DNA of 64,000 nt from Seonamhaeicola sp. ML3 (GCF_023273855.1 NZ_CP096884.1:2604001-2668000), one strand, 5' to 3'; positions 1 through 8,762 are shown, counted from the stretch's first letter. The notes: a model not told the origin generated them from the sequence alone. Made by a program: numbers and translations.

Positions 1-225
1 GAACTTGTTTCGAATATAGTAATCCCAGGAAAGGATAATATTTTGGATAAATTAGTCTTAGGTAATCCAAGACCAGTAGGTATTTTAATGCATCCAAACG
101 GACAGTTCGCCTTTGTTTCAAATTTATCTGTTGGAAGAGTTGAAGTCATTGATATGAAAAGTTTTAAAATTGTTAGTAGTATTGAAGCAGGAGCAATGCC
201 AGATGGATTAGCATTGTTAAACTAA
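1..225 (+). CDS. YVTN beta-propeller repeat protein, C-terminal part
   Basis: The reading frame is open from base 1, so the 5' part lies outside the window; an internal TTG at 43 is not a credible start. The visible 74 residues contain propeller-repeat signatures (MHPNGQFAFVSN, VEVID, MPDGLAL). They match, almost residue for residue, the C-terminus of the full-length protein at 3767-4813, so the two are paralogues. YVTN propellers are usually exported binding or scaffold proteins; no substrate can be named. The position just upstream of the rhamnose genes suggests an envelope or surface-polysaccharide setting, which is inference. Confidence 0.8.
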   Translation, partial: ELVSNIVIPGKDNILDKLVLGNPRPVGILMHPNGQFAFVSNLSVGRVEVIDMKSFKIVSSIEAGAMPDGLALLN

Positions 226-357
226 AGATGATTTAAATTGTTTTTATGTTTTGAATAGAATCTTTCAAAAAAGATAATTTTCTAAATAACTAATAGATAT
301 ATTTGTTTTAATATTGAATAAATCAACCTTAAATCTAAACCTATAAAGTAACCAAAA

Positions 358-1233
358 ATGAAAGGAATAATTCTTGCTGGCGGATCTGGGACGCGATTGT
401 ACCCTATTACTAAAGGAACCTCAAAACAACTTCTTCCCATTGGCGATAAGCCTATGATTTATTATCCATTATCTGTATTAATGCTAGCTGGAATAAAAGA
501 AGTTCTAATTATTTCAACTCCTATAGATTTGCCAAGGTTTGAGCAATTACTTGGTGATGGTTCTGATATTGGAATGAAATTTTCTTATGCAGAACAACCC
601 TCACCAGACGGATTGGCACAGGCATTTATTATTGGAGAAGAGTTTATTGGAGATGACCATGTGTGTTTGATATTAGGTGATAATATTTTTTACGGCTACG
701 GATTTTCTGAAATGCTCTCCAATGCCGTTAACACAACAAAGGAGACCGATAAAGCCACTGTATTTGGTTACCATGTTAAAGATCCAGAAAGATATGGTGT
801 AGTTGAATTTGATTCAGATGGAAACGCCTTAAGTATAGAAGAGAAACCTGAAAAACCAAAGAGCAATTTTGCCGTTGTAGGATTATATTTTTATCCAAAT
901 AGTGTTGTTAAGATTGCTAAGCATGTAAAACCTAGTGACAGAGGAGAATTGGAAATAACAACTGTAAATCAAGATTATCTGGAGAGAGGAGATTTAAAAG
1001 TTGAATTAATGGGTAGAGGTTATGCTTGGTTAGATACAGGTACTCATGAAAGTTTACTTGAAGCATCTAATTATATTCAAACTATTGAACATAGACAAGG
1101 ATTAAAAGTTGCTTGTATTGAAGAAATTGCATTTGATAAAGGATATATATCAAAAGAGCAATTACTAGAACTAGCAGAACCTTTAAAAAAGAATGGTTAC
1201 GGACAATATTTAATTGAAAGAGCAAAAGAGTAA
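358..1233 (+). CDS. rmlA: glucose-1-phosphate thymidylyltransferase RmlA
   Basis: It joins dTTP and glucose-1-phosphate to give dTDP-glucose, the first step of dTDP-L-rhamnose synthesis in the cytoplasm. The 291-residue protein has the family length. It opens with the nucleotide-binding signature [16 protein letters not shown] and continues with [17 protein letters not shown], with LGDNIFYG near residue 110 and the [19 protein letters not shown] segment around 160-180. It starts a four-gene run (rmlA-C-D-B) with gaps or overlaps of only a few bases, so it is almost certainly one operon. The ATG at 358 follows an A-rich stretch with no clear Shine-Dalgarno, as is normal in this phylum. Confidence 0.97.
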   Translation: MKGIILAGGSGTRLYPITKGTSKQLLPIGDKPMIYYPLSVLMLAGIKEVLIISTPIDLPRFEQLLGDGSDIGMKFSYAEQPSPDGLAQAFIIGEEFIGDDHVCLILGDNIFYGYGFSEMLSNAVNTTKETDKATVFGYHVKDPERYGVVEFDSDGNALSIEEKPEKPKSNFAVVGLYFYPNSVVKIAKHVKPSDRGELEITTVNQDYLERGDLKVELMGRGYAWLDTGTHESLLEASNYIQTIEHRQGLKVACIEEIAFDKGYISKEQLLELAEPLKKNGYGQYLIERAKE

Positions 1234-1237
1234 GTAT

Positions 1238-1810
1238 ATGAAATTTATTAGGGCATCTATACCAGATGTAATTATTTGTGAACCCAACGTTTTTGGGGAT
1301 GATAGAGGTTATTTTGTAGAGACTTTTAGGCAAGATAAGTTAGAGGAATTTTTAGGCTTTAATATTGATTTTTGTCAGGACAACGAATCTAAATCTTCTT
1401 TTGGAGTTTTAAGAGGATTGCATTATCAACTACCTCCATATGCTCAAACTAAATTAGTTAGAGTTATTAGTGGTACTGTTTTAGATATTGCGGTTGATAT
1501 AAGAAAAGGGTCTTCTACTTTTGGCAAACACGTTGCTGTTGAGTTAACTGGAGAAAACAAAAGGCAAGTACTAGTACCAAGAGGCTTTGCACATGGTTTT
1601 GTGGTATTAAGTGAAGAAGCCACATTTGCTTATAAGGTTGATAATTATTACAGCCCTGAGTGCGATAGAGGAATTGCCTTTGATGACAAATCCTTGAATA
1701 TTGATTGGAAATTACCTCTTAATGAAATGAAATTATCACCCAAAGATACAAAGCAGCCATTGTTTAAGGATGCTCAGTATTTTGAAGATTTAGTTTCGTT
1801 GTATGAATAA
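1238..1810 (+). CDS. rmlC: dTDP-4-dehydrorhamnose 3,5-epimerase RmlC
   Basis: It epimerises dTDP-4-keto-6-deoxyglucose at C3 and C5, the third step of dTDP-L-rhamnose synthesis. The ATG at 1238, four bases after rmlA, gives a 190-residue protein starting MKFIRASIPD. A TTG eight codons upstream, inside rmlA, would add residues not found in the family. The cupin core shows DDRGYFVETFR, the NESKSSFGVLRGLHYQ motif carrying the catalytic His, and VPRGFAHGFVVLSEEATFAYKVDNYYSP. The 3' end overlaps rmlD by eight bases, so the two are probably translationally coupled. Confidence 0.96.
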   Translation: MKFIRASIPDVIICEPNVFGDDRGYFVETFRQDKLEEFLGFNIDFCQDNESKSSFGVLRGLHYQLPPYAQTKLVRVISGTVLDIAVDIRKGSSTFGKHVAVELTGENKRQVLVPRGFAHGFVVLSEEATFAYKVDNYYSPECDRGIAFDDKSLNIDWKLPLNEMKLSPKDTKQPLFKDAQYFEDLVSLYE

Positions 1811-2660
1811 TGTTCTAGTTACAGGCTCTAATGGCCAATTAGGTTCTGAAATTCGTGAATTAGCGAATTCATACTCTGATTATAATTTTTATTTTAAAGG
1901 GCGTACCGAATTGGATATTACAGATTTCAATATTGTTTCAGAATTTGTTGAGATTGAAAATATTACGGTCATTATTAATTGCGCCGCTCATACTGCTGTG
2001 GATAAAGCAGAGGATGATGTAGAATCTGCGAATAAATTAAATCATTTAGCTGTTGGAAATTTTGCTAGAATAGCAAAAGACAAAAATATTAAGTTGATTC
2101 ATATTTCGACCGATTATGTTTTTGATGGTACAAATCATGTTCCTTATAAAGAGGATGATAAAACGAATCCTCAAGGCGTATACGGAAGAACGAAATTAGA
2201 AGGAGAACAGGCAATGCAAACTATAGACCCTGCAAATTCGGTCATTATAAGAACATCATGGGTGTATTCCAGTTTTGGAAACAATTTTGCAAAAACTATG
2301 CTTCGTTTGGGTAATGAAAGAGATGAATTAGGAATAATAGTAGACCAAGTTGGAACACCTACTTATGCTAAGGATTTAGCAAAAGGAATCCTTGAAATAA
2401 TCCCGAAGTTAGATAATGATTCTGTTGAAGTCTATCATTTTTCTAACAAAGGAGTATGCAGTTGGTACGATTTTGCAAAGGCTATTTTTGCCATTAAAGA
2501 GATTAACGTAAAAGTAAATGCTATTGAGACCTGGCAATATCCAACACCTGCCAAAAGGCCTTTCTATAGTGTATTAAACAAGAGTAAAATAGAAAATAAG
2601 TTTCAAATTGAAATTCCCTATTGGAGAGATTCACTAGAGGAATGCTTACAAAGATTATAA
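1803..2660 (+). CDS. rmlD: dTDP-4-dehydrorhamnose reductase RmlD
   Basis: It reduces dTDP-4-dehydrorhamnose to dTDP-L-rhamnose with NAD(P)H, the last step of the pathway. The 285-residue protein is an extended short-chain dehydrogenase. It has the Rossmann motif VTGSNGQLGSEI at the start, NCAAHTAVDKAEDD near residue 60-70, STDYVFDG near 105 and the catalytic YGRTKLEGE (Tyr and Lys) near 130. It overlaps the end of rmlC by eight bases and is followed by rmlB after two bases. Confidence 0.96.
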   Translation: MNNVLVTGSNGQLGSEIRELANSYSDYNFYFKGRTELDITDFNIVSEFVEIENITVIINCAAHTAVDKAEDDVESANKLNHLAVGNFARIAKDKNIKLIHISTDYVFDGTNHVPYKEDDKTNPQGVYGRTKLEGEQAMQTIDPANSVIIRTSWVYSSFGNNFAKTMLRLGNERDELGIIVDQVGTPTYAKDLAKGILEIIPKLDNDSVEVYHFSNKGVCSWYDFAKAIFAIKEINVKVNAIETWQYPTPAKRPFYSVLNKSKIENKFQIEIPYWRDSLEECLQRL

Positions 2661-2662
2661 AG

Positions 2663-3718
2663 ATGAAGAACAAAAATATTTTAGTAACCGGAGGAGCTGG
2701 TTTTATCGGTTCACATTTAGTTAGGCTTCTAGTAAATAAATATCCTGATTATAATATTATTAACATGGATTTGCTGACTTATGCGGGGAATTTAGCCAAT
2801 TTGAAAGATGTTGAGGACAAGCCAAACTATGAGTTTGTTAAATGCGATATTTGTGATTTTGAACAAGTAAAAAACGTTTTTGAAAAATTTGAAATTAACA
2901 ATGTTATTCATTTAGCAGCAGAATCACATGTTGATAGATCTATTAAAGATCCATTCTCTTTTGCCCAAACCAACGTAATGGGAACCCTTAGTTTATTGCA
3001 GGCGGCCAAATTATTCTGGGATGGTGATTATGATGGCAAATTATTTTACCATGTTTCTACCGATGAGGTTTATGGTTCTTTAGGGGAGAAAGGTTTCTTT
3101 TTAGAAACAACACCATATGATCCGCATTCTCCATATTCAGCATCAAAGGCATCATCTGATCACTTTGTAAGGGCTTTTCATGACACCTATGGATTACCAA
3201 CAGTAATTTCTAACTGTTCGAATAACTACGGGTCTTATCAATTTCCAGAAAAATTAATTCCGTTATTTATAAATAACATATGTCAAAACAAACCGCTTCC
3301 TGTTTATGGAAAGGGGGAAAACGTGCGCGATTGGTTATATGTTAATGATCATGCTCGCGCTATTGATGTTATTTTTTCCAAAGGAAAAATAGGAGAGACC
3401 TATAACATTGGTGGATTTAATGAATGGAAAAATATTGATTTAGTAAAAGTACTTATTGAAACCACAGACCGTCTTTTGGGTAGGCCAAAAGGCACTTCAG
3501 ATAACCTAATAACTTATGTAACCGACCGTGCGGGACACGATATGCGTTACGCCATTGATGCTACCAAGTTGAAAGAAGAACTGGGATGGGAACCTTCATT
3601 ACAATTTGAAGAAGGTATCGAAAAAACGGTTCAATGGTATTTAGAGAATAAAGAGTGGATGGAAAACATCACTTCAGGTGCTTATGAAAAGTACTATTCA
3701 GAAATGTATTCGGTTTAA
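2663..3718 (+). CDS. rmlB: dTDP-glucose 4,6-dehydratase RmlB
   Basis: It converts dTDP-glucose to dTDP-4-keto-6-deoxyglucose, the second step of rhamnose synthesis, using bound NAD+. The ATG at 2663, two bases after the rmlD stop, gives 351 residues starting MKNKNILVTGGAGFIGSH, which is the family's canonical beginning. An upstream TTG inside rmlD is rejected. Landmarks are the GGAGFIGSH dinucleotide motif, HLAAESHVDRS, STDEVYG with the catalytic Thr/Asp/Glu, and PYSASKASSDH with the catalytic Tyr-x3-Lys. It is the last gene of the rml operon. Confidence 0.97.
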   Translation: MKNKNILVTGGAGFIGSHLVRLLVNKYPDYNIINMDLLTYAGNLANLKDVEDKPNYEFVKCDICDFEQVKNVFEKFEINNVIHLAAESHVDRSIKDPFSFAQTNVMGTLSLLQAAKLFWDGDYDGKLFYHVSTDEVYGSLGEKGFFLETTPYDPHSPYSASKASSDHFVRAFHDTYGLPTVISNCSNNYGSYQFPEKLIPLFINNICQNKPLPVYGKGENVRDWLYVNDHARAIDVIFSKGKIGETYNIGGFNEWKNIDLVKVLIETTDRLLGRPKGTSDNLITYVTDRAGHDMRYAIDATKLKEELGWEPSLQFEEGIEKTVQWYLENKEWMENITSGAYEKYYSEMYSV

Positions 3719-3766
3719 CTTTACAGTGAAATATCAATTCAATTTGTCCGCTATTCAATTGTCAGA

Positions 3767-4813
3767 ATGAAAAAACTTAGAGTTTTAGTCGCTATTGCTA
3801 TACTGTTGTTCAGTATTATTGCAATAGCGTTTATCAAAGCTAGGACAACCTCATATTCCATTGAAACCACAGGAAAACTTTTTATAGTTAATAAACTTAG
3901 TAGCAATGTTACTGTATTCGATTTAACTAAAGGAGAACAGGTGGCCATATTACCTATTGATATGGAGCCTCATGAAGCAACAACTTCATTCTATGGGGAT
4001 AAAGTAATTGTCACCAACTATGGCGGACCTGAAGAAATGGGGAAAAGTTTAACCGTAATCGATGCTAAGACTTTTAAGGAGGTTAGACGGGTAAGGGTTG
4101 ATGAAAGTTTAAAACCTCATGGAGTTGTAGCTGTTCCAAATTCTAATTGCGTTGCAGTTGCAACCGATGTTGGAAATGATCTTCTGGTGATTGATATTGA
4201 AGTAGGACAGATAAAAAAGAAGATACCAACAACTCAAATATATAGTCACCTTTTAACGTATCACCCTACAGATTCGATAGCCTATGTGTCTAATCTTAGC
4301 TCCGGTTCGGTCACGGTAATTGATACAAACAAAGATGAGGTTGTCAAGGTGATTCCATGTGGTAAAGGAACCGAGGGTATAGATATAACACCAGATGGTG
4401 AGGAAATATGGGTCACTAATAATAGAGATGAAACCATTTCTATTATTAATACCAAAACTTTAGAAATTGTCTCGGTACTTACCGCAGGAGAGGAACCATC
4501 TCGATTACAGTTTACTTTAGACGGTAAATATTGCTTAGTTGCTAACTCTGTTTCCGGAACAATTTCAGTTTACAACACAGCTACAAAAAAACTTCAAAAA
4601 AATATTGTTCTCCCAGGTAAAAAGAATATTGTTGAAAGAATCCTATATCATACACCTAGACCAGTATGTATAGCCATGCATCCCAATGGTAAGTATGCAT
4701 TTGTTGCCAATTCAAACGCCGTTAGAGTTGAGGTCATAGATTTAAATAGCCTTAAAGTAGTGAGTACTATTGGTACGGGGAGAATACCAGACGGTTTAGC
4801 AATAGCGCTTTAA
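3767..4813 (+). CDS. YVTN beta-propeller repeat protein
   Basis: This is a 348-residue exported propeller. An N-terminal hydrophobic segment (about residues 5-24) is followed by repeated blades of roughly 40-45 residues with the pattern (Y/V)VxN...TVIDxxxxxVVxxIxxGxxPxGI. Examples are AYVSNLSSGSVTVIDT, WVTNNRDETISIINT and AFVANSNAVRVEVIDL. Such proteins act outside the cytoplasm, often in binding or display, but the ligand cannot be read. It lies about 50 bases after rmlB and is a paralogue of the truncated gene at the window start, so the rhamnose operon sits between two copies. Confidence 0.85.
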   Translation: MKKLRVLVAIAILLFSIIAIAFIKARTTSYSIETTGKLFIVNKLSSNVTVFDLTKGEQVAILPIDMEPHEATTSFYGDKVIVTNYGGPEEMGKSLTVIDAKTFKEVRRVRVDESLKPHGVVAVPNSNCVAVATDVGNDLLVIDIEVGQIKKKIPTTQIYSHLLTYHPTDSIAYVSNLSSGSVTVIDTNKDEVVKVIPCGKGTEGIDITPDGEEIWVTNNRDETISIINTKTLEIVSVLTAGEEPSRLQFTLDGKYCLVANSVSGTISVYNTATKKLQKNIVLPGKKNIVERILYHTPRPVCIAMHPNGKYAFVANSNAVRVEVIDLNSLKVVSTIGTGRIPDGLAIAL

Positions 4814-4887
4814 TTTATTACTTTTCTCTCAAAAAATCCTTTTAAACCCTGTGAGTGGTTAAAAATTCCGTTTAATACATAAAAAAG

Positions 4888-4920
4888 TCCATTCGTCTAC
4901 ACCAAATTTCCATTCGTCTA
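4888..4920 (+). promoter_or_regulatory. two direct repeats TCCATTCGTCTA, 21 bases apart
   Basis: The 12-base word TCCATTCGTCTA occurs at 4888-4899 and again, identically, at 4909-4920. The period is 21 bases, two turns of the helix. Direct repeats with this period are the known layout of sites for LytTR-family response regulators. The pair stands 64 bases before the start of the hypothetical gene at 4984. Assignment to a LytTR regulator is inference. Confidence 0.5.
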
Positions 4921-4983
4921 AAGTTGTAAAGTAAATAAGGATGAATAAATTAATTTAGTGCTATAATCTCAAAACCATGACCC

Positions 4984-5364
4984 ATGAAGGCGAATGAAAA
5001 AAATAAGACGATAACAAATGAAATAAAGGGGTATTTAGAAAACCTTGAATTTGAGTTTATCGATAATGATATTTTAGAAGATATCAGAGATTTTTTTGAG
5101 GAGAAACAAGTACAACAAAATACTATTTCTGAAGAAAAAATTAATAACGATGTGAGCCATGAAGCTCAGGTTGCCTTCATAATAGAACATGGTATTGAAA
5201 TTAAACCTAATATTAAAGGTTTACAAAGCGATTATTTAGCTCAAAACTTTAAGAAGATAGAGTTTTATGGAGTTAGATATTATTTAAGAATTCAAGATTA
5301 TGGTGAAAAACAAGTAGTTTTTGATTACCTAATCGATAATCATATTGTTAGTGTTGCTGCTTAA
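4984..5364 (+). CDS. hypothetical protein, 126 residues
   Basis: I do not recognise this gene. The protein is charged and soluble, with no signal peptide or membrane segment. Residues 1-60 are rich in Glu, Lys and Asn and look helical. The second half (VAFIIEHGIEIKPNIKGL and YYLRIQDYGEKQVVFDYLIDNHIVSV) looks like a small alpha/beta fold. The ATG at 4984 is chosen because the nearer upstream ATG (4977) opens a different frame that stops at once. A direct-repeat element lies just upstream and a probable terminator just downstream, so it is likely a single-gene transcript. Confidence 0.6.
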   Translation: MKANEKNKTITNEIKGYLENLEFEFIDNDILEDIRDFFEEKQVQQNTISEEKINNDVSHEAQVAFIIEHGIEIKPNIKGLQSDYLAQNFKKIEFYGVRYYLRIQDYGEKQVVFDYLIDNHIVSVAA

Positions 5365-5395
5365 TTATATTTAACAATATAATTTTTTTGGTTTT

Positions 5396-5448
5396 TCTGT
5401 TTGTTTTTAGACTTTCCCCAAAGCTTAAAGGCAAACAGATTTTTTTTT
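5396..5448 (+). terminator. probable intrinsic terminator after 4984-5364
   Basis: TCTGTTTG (5396-5403) pairs with CAAACAGA (5432-5439), and a run of nine T follows. The 28-base interval contains the small helper hairpin CTTTCCCCAAAG. The long loop makes this weaker than the compact terminators elsewhere in the window. Confidence 0.5.
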
Positions 5449-5584
5449 AGTATATCCTAAAAATATATACAACAAATCTTGTTTGTTTAAAAAAATCATG
5501 CTAAATTTAAACAGACCTTCTTCTAGATAGAGTTCTTCTATTCTAATGTCCTACCAAAACTAAACTAAACATATCCCTAATATT

Positions 5585-5947
5585 ATGACTACTATTTCCC
5601 CTAAACCCAAATTGAAGGATTTCAGATTTAAAGAAACAACCGAAAACCAAAAGCAGAAAAACACATTAAAGTTTCAAGAATCTGAGAATGGTTATCATTA
5701 TCAACTTGATATTCCGGGTTATATAAAGGAAGATTTTCGTTTTTATTTAAGCAGAAACCAATTGGTAATTACAACTGAAAAGGATAGTGAAACAAAAAAA
5801 ACTAAAAGCGATAATGAGAAACATTCTTATTGCTACCCTTCAGCGCTGTTTAAGATGAATATAACCTTACCCAAAAAGCCTGTTGAAAAAAGGATTACTG
5901 CAGAATATAGGAATGAAACTCTGTATTTTAGTTTATATAAGATTTAA
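5585..5947 (+). CDS. short Hsp20/alpha-crystallin-like protein
   Basis: This 120-residue protein has a recognisable alpha-crystallin core: NGYHYQLDIPGYIKEDFRFYLSRNQLVITTEK around residues 40-75, then SALFKMNITLPKKPVEKRITAEYRNETLYFSL at the end. It is shorter than usual small heat-shock proteins (about 140-150 residues). It lacks the C-terminal I-x-I tail used for oligomer assembly, so it may not form normal oligomers. It ends five bases before the convergent moaA stop. Confidence 0.7.
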   Translation: MTTISPKPKLKDFRFKETTENQKQKNTLKFQESENGYHYQLDIPGYIKEDFRFYLSRNQLVITTEKDSETKKTKSDNEKHSYCYPSALFKMNITLPKKPVEKRITAEYRNETLYFSLYKI

Positions 5948-5952
5948 AAAGA

Positions 5953-6960
5953 TTACCCCCCTATAGTAATCATACTACGGTTTTTACCATGTAAATCTGG
6001 TCTTTGGAGCTTTTTTAAAGTGTCCATGCCGCCTCTTGTCTTAAATTTTGATTGAACAGCTTTTGCAATGATAGGTTCTATTGAACCACCCTGTCGCAGG
6101 GTTGTCAATAAATCAGATTCCGAAGAAGAGAACAAACAGTTTTTTATTTGTCCGTTGGCTGTTAAACGCAATCTATTACATGAGTCACAAAATGGATTGG
6201 TCACTGAGCTGATAATGGCAAAACTCCCTTTGTAACCTTTAATTCTATAGTTCTTGGCAGTATCATTTGGAGCATCTTGTAAGCGTTCAACGGTGTCTTT
6301 TGGGAAATGATGATTTACTTTTTTCATGATTTCTTTATAAGATACCATTTTACTTAAATCCCATTTATTCCCATCAAAAGGCATAAACTCTATAAAACGG
6401 ATGGATACAGGTAAATCTTTAGTAAGTTCTATGAAATCTATGATTTCATCTTCGTTGAAATCTTTCATCAATACGGCATTGACCTTAACGGTGAATCCTT
6501 CTTTAACCAATAGTAGAATATTGTTATAAACCTTTTCAAATTGATTTCTACGGGTAATAAGGGTGAATTTGTCCTTATCAAGCGAATCTAAACTCACATT
6601 GATTTTCTTGATTCCGTTGGCTTTTAAAACTTCAATAAATCTGTCAATAATAACTGCGTTGGAAGTAATTGACAATTCTACTGGAAGCGAGGCTAACTTT
6701 TCAAGAACCACTGGAATGTCTTTTCTAACAAAGGGTTCACCGCCTGTAAGTCTTATTTTTGTAACACCGTTATCAACAAAAGTTTTGGCAATCTCATAAA
6801 CCTCTTCATAGGTCATTATATGACTTTTAGGAGATAATTGAACACCTTCTTCTGGCATACAATAAGAGCACCTTAAGTTGCATCTTTCAGTAAGCGAAAT
6901 CCGCAGGTATGTGTGTTCTCTACCAAATTTATCTTGTAATATGTTTGTCGTTTTTGTCAT
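5953..6960 (-). CDS. moaA: GTP 3',8-cyclase MoaA
   Basis: This radical-SAM enzyme performs the first step of molybdenum-cofactor synthesis, GTP to 3',8-cyclo-7,8-dihydro-GTP. The 335-residue protein shows the N-terminal cluster motif CNLRCSYC near residue 27, the SAM-binding TGGEP, and the C-terminal cluster motif CDSCNRLRLTANGQIKNCLF. It ends in the functional Gly-Gly (ITIGG). Its start overlaps the stop of moaCB by one base. It is the last gene of the long minus-strand moa operon. Confidence 0.97.
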   Translation of the reverse strand: MTKTTNILQDKFGREHTYLRISLTERCNLRCSYCMPEEGVQLSPKSHIMTYEEVYEIAKTFVDNGVTKIRLTGGEPFVRKDIPVVLEKLASLPVELSITSNAVIIDRFIEVLKANGIKKINVSLDSLDKDKFTLITRRNQFEKVYNNILLLVKEGFTVKVNAVLMKDFNEDEIIDFIELTKDLPVSIRFIEFMPFDGNKWDLSKMVSYKEIMKKVNHHFPKDTVERLQDAPNDTAKNYRIKGYKGSFAIISSVTNPFCDSCNRLRLTANGQIKNCLFSSSESDLLTTLRQGGSIEPIIAKAVQSKFKTRGGMDTLKKLQRPDLHGKNRSMITIGG

Positions 6961-7871
6961 TAATCGTGTCTAACTCCTTTTAATATTCTAAAAACATGTA
7001 ATACCGAAGGGAAAATGGCATCCATAGATTCCTTAGCACCATTTGTTGAACCAGGTAATGCCAATACCAGAGTGTTTTCTATAGTTCCGGCAACACTTCT
7101 AGATAACATAGAATATGGTGTTCTATCTTGACCGTAGTTTCTAATAGCTTCTTCGATTCCTGGAATACGCCGGTTTAAAATTGGAATTAAAGCTTCCGGT
7201 GTGACATCTCTACCAGAAAGCCCTGTGCCTCCAGTATAAATTACCATATCAATACCCTGTTCCTGATAGGTTTTAGCCTTACCTTGAATAGCATCAGTTT
7301 CATCAGGAATAATAACATATTCTGCAATGGAAACATCGCAGGATTTTAGTTTTTCAATAATAGTCTTACCAGCTTTGTCCTCTTTTTGCCCAGCTGAAAT
7401 AGTATCAGAACAAACAACAACAGCTGCTTTTAAATCTTTTCTGAAATTATCTTTAAAATCTGATTTACCACCTTTCTTATTCAACAGTTTGATGGCATGT
7501 ATTTCAATACCTTTATCAATAGGTTTTAACATGTCGTACATATTAAGTGCTACTACACTAGCACCATGCATAGCTTCTACTTCAACACCTGTTTTGTAGA
7601 TAGTTTTTACCGTGAACAATACGGTGATTTCAAGTCCGTTGATTTCATATTCGACACCCGTAAATTCAATAGGTAAGGGGTGACAATCTGGTAAAATGTC
7701 AGGAGTGCGTTTAACACCTAATAATCCAGCAGCCTTACTCATGGCAAAGACGTTACCCTTTGGTACGGTGTCATTTTTGATGGCCTCTATAGTTTCGGGT
7801 TTGCTAACTGAAACTACAGCTTGAGCAATTGCCGTTCTAAGCGTTGTATATTTATGTGTGATATCAACCAT
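6960..7871 (-). CDS. moaCB: MoaC-MoaB fusion (cyclic pyranopterin synthase / molybdopterin adenylyltransferase-type)
   Basis: Two cofactor-synthesis domains are joined in 303 residues. Residues 1 to about 145 are MoaC, with DCHPLPIEF and VEVEAMHGASVVALNMYDMLK; MoaC makes cyclic pyranopterin monophosphate from the MoaA product. Residues from about 150 are a MoaB/MogA domain, with VVVCSDTISAG, IYTGGTGLSGRDVTPEA and LALPGSTNGAKE. That domain type binds and adenylylates molybdopterin. A fused MoaCB is known in several bacterial groups. It sits between the four-helix-bundle gene and moaA in the same operon. Confidence 0.93.
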   Translation of the reverse strand: MVDITHKYTTLRTAIAQAVVSVSKPETIEAIKNDTVPKGNVFAMSKAAGLLGVKRTPDILPDCHPLPIEFTGVEYEINGLEITVLFTVKTIYKTGVEVEAMHGASVVALNMYDMLKPIDKGIEIHAIKLLNKKGGKSDFKDNFRKDLKAAVVVCSDTISAGQKEDKAGKTIIEKLKSCDVSIAEYVIIPDETDAIQGKAKTYQEQGIDMVIYTGGTGLSGRDVTPEALIPILNRRIPGIEEAIRNYGQDRTPYSMLSRSVAGTIENTLVLALPGSTNGAKESMDAIFPSVLHVFRILKGVRHD

Positions 7872-7902
7872 TTAAAATTTTCTATTTTTTATTTACTATT
7901 GA

Positions 7903-8250
7903 TTATTTCTTATTTGCGGTTTTTCTAGAAGCGACAAAGATTGCTGTTAATTCGCTTGATTCCCTTAGAAGAGATTCTATTTTGACTTTTTCTATTAAAT
8001 TTTCGTCCAAAGCAAATTCTAACCAAAAATTGGATTCATCAACTTCCTCTATAACAATACTGATTTTAGCAACAAAACTGGGTTTTGATTGAGCTAAACA
8101 AGTTGCTCTGTAATTCGCAGCTACAGATGTTGAGCACCTAATCAGTTGTCCTTTTATATGATTAGCTAAATAGGTGTTAGGGAGTAGTTCAGTTAGTTTT
8201 ACGCAATTATAAGCGAATAATTTAGTGCGTTTTTTTAATGCTTCCTTCAA
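7903..8250 (-). CDS. four-helix-bundle protein (S23/IVP type)
   Basis: The product resembles the small four-helix-bundle family found in 23S rRNA intervening sequences and many Bacteroidota genomes. Matching segments are KLFAYNCVKLTELLP, IKGQLIRCSTSVAANYRA, SFVAKISIVIEEVDESNFWLEF and LLRESSELTAIFVASRKT. The frame is open from an ATG at 8370 inside moaE, but those 40 extra residues look unlike the family. A TTG at 8250 gives the usual length of about 115 residues, so I use it with reservation. The gene interrupts the moa operon between moaE and moaCB. It has no evident role in cofactor synthesis and was probably acquired. Confidence 0.7.
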   Translation of the reverse strand: MKEALKKRTKLFAYNCVKLTELLPNTYLANHIKGQLIRCSTSVAANYRATCLAQSKPSFVAKISIVIEEVDESNFWLEFALDENLIEKVKIESLLRESSELTAIFVASRKTANKK

Positions 8251-8305
8251 AGTATTTAATGTTTTAGGATATGAGTGGTAATAGTCAATAATAGTTAATA
8301 AATAA

Positions 8306-8749
8306 TCAATTATTGACTTTCCATTGGTGAGAACTGTCTTCAAAAATTTCTTTGCCAAAAACAGGGACATCGGCTTTTATGGCTTCAACGATATACTCCA
8401 AAGCTTTAAATACCACTTTACGTCTTGGTGAAGACACAAAAACGAATAAACAGATTTCACCGGCTTTTACAGTCCCCAAACTATGATAAATGTGCATACA
8501 GGTAAGCTCGAATTTTTCAAAGGCAGCTTCTCTTATATCATGAAACTTCTGATTTGCCATATCTTCATATGCTGTATATTCAATAGCCGAAACTATTTTT
8601 CCATCAATCTCATCGGCTCTTACTTGACCTAGGAAAATATTATGAGCACCAATACTAGTTTTAGTTTGGTGTTTGTGTATAGAATTGCCTATAAAATCTG
8701 AGGAAATAGCTCCTTCTCTAAATACGTTTTTTGGTTTTTTATCTTTCAT
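8306..8749 (-). CDS. moaE: molybdopterin synthase catalytic subunit MoaE
   Basis: MoaE forms molybdopterin synthase with MoaD and puts the dithiolene sulfurs onto the precursor. The 147-residue protein has HNIFLGQVRADEIDGKIVSAIEYTAYEDMA, HSLGTVKAGEICLFVFVSSPRRKVVFKALEYIVEAIKADVPVFGKE and a C-terminal WKVNN. The Lys in VPVFGKE matches the catalytic lysine region. I chose the ATG at 8749 because the upstream ATG at 8767 lies inside the palindromic repeat 8763-8833 (its edge reads CAATGAC on this strand) and would add six spurious residues. Confidence 0.93.
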   Translation of the reverse strand: MKDKKPKNVFREGAISSDFIGNSIHKHQTKTSIGAHNIFLGQVRADEIDGKIVSAIEYTAYEDMANQKFHDIREAAFEKFELTCMHIYHSLGTVKAGEICLFVFVSSPRRKVVFKALEYIVEAIKADVPVFGKEIFEDSSHQWKVNN

Positions 8750-8762
8750 GATTATATTTTTT

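Noticed and set aside
8250-8370. The first 40 codons of the four-helix-bundle open frame as real protein
   Set aside because: They overlap moaE in another frame and do not resemble the family's N-terminus. The family length is reached from the TTG at 8250.
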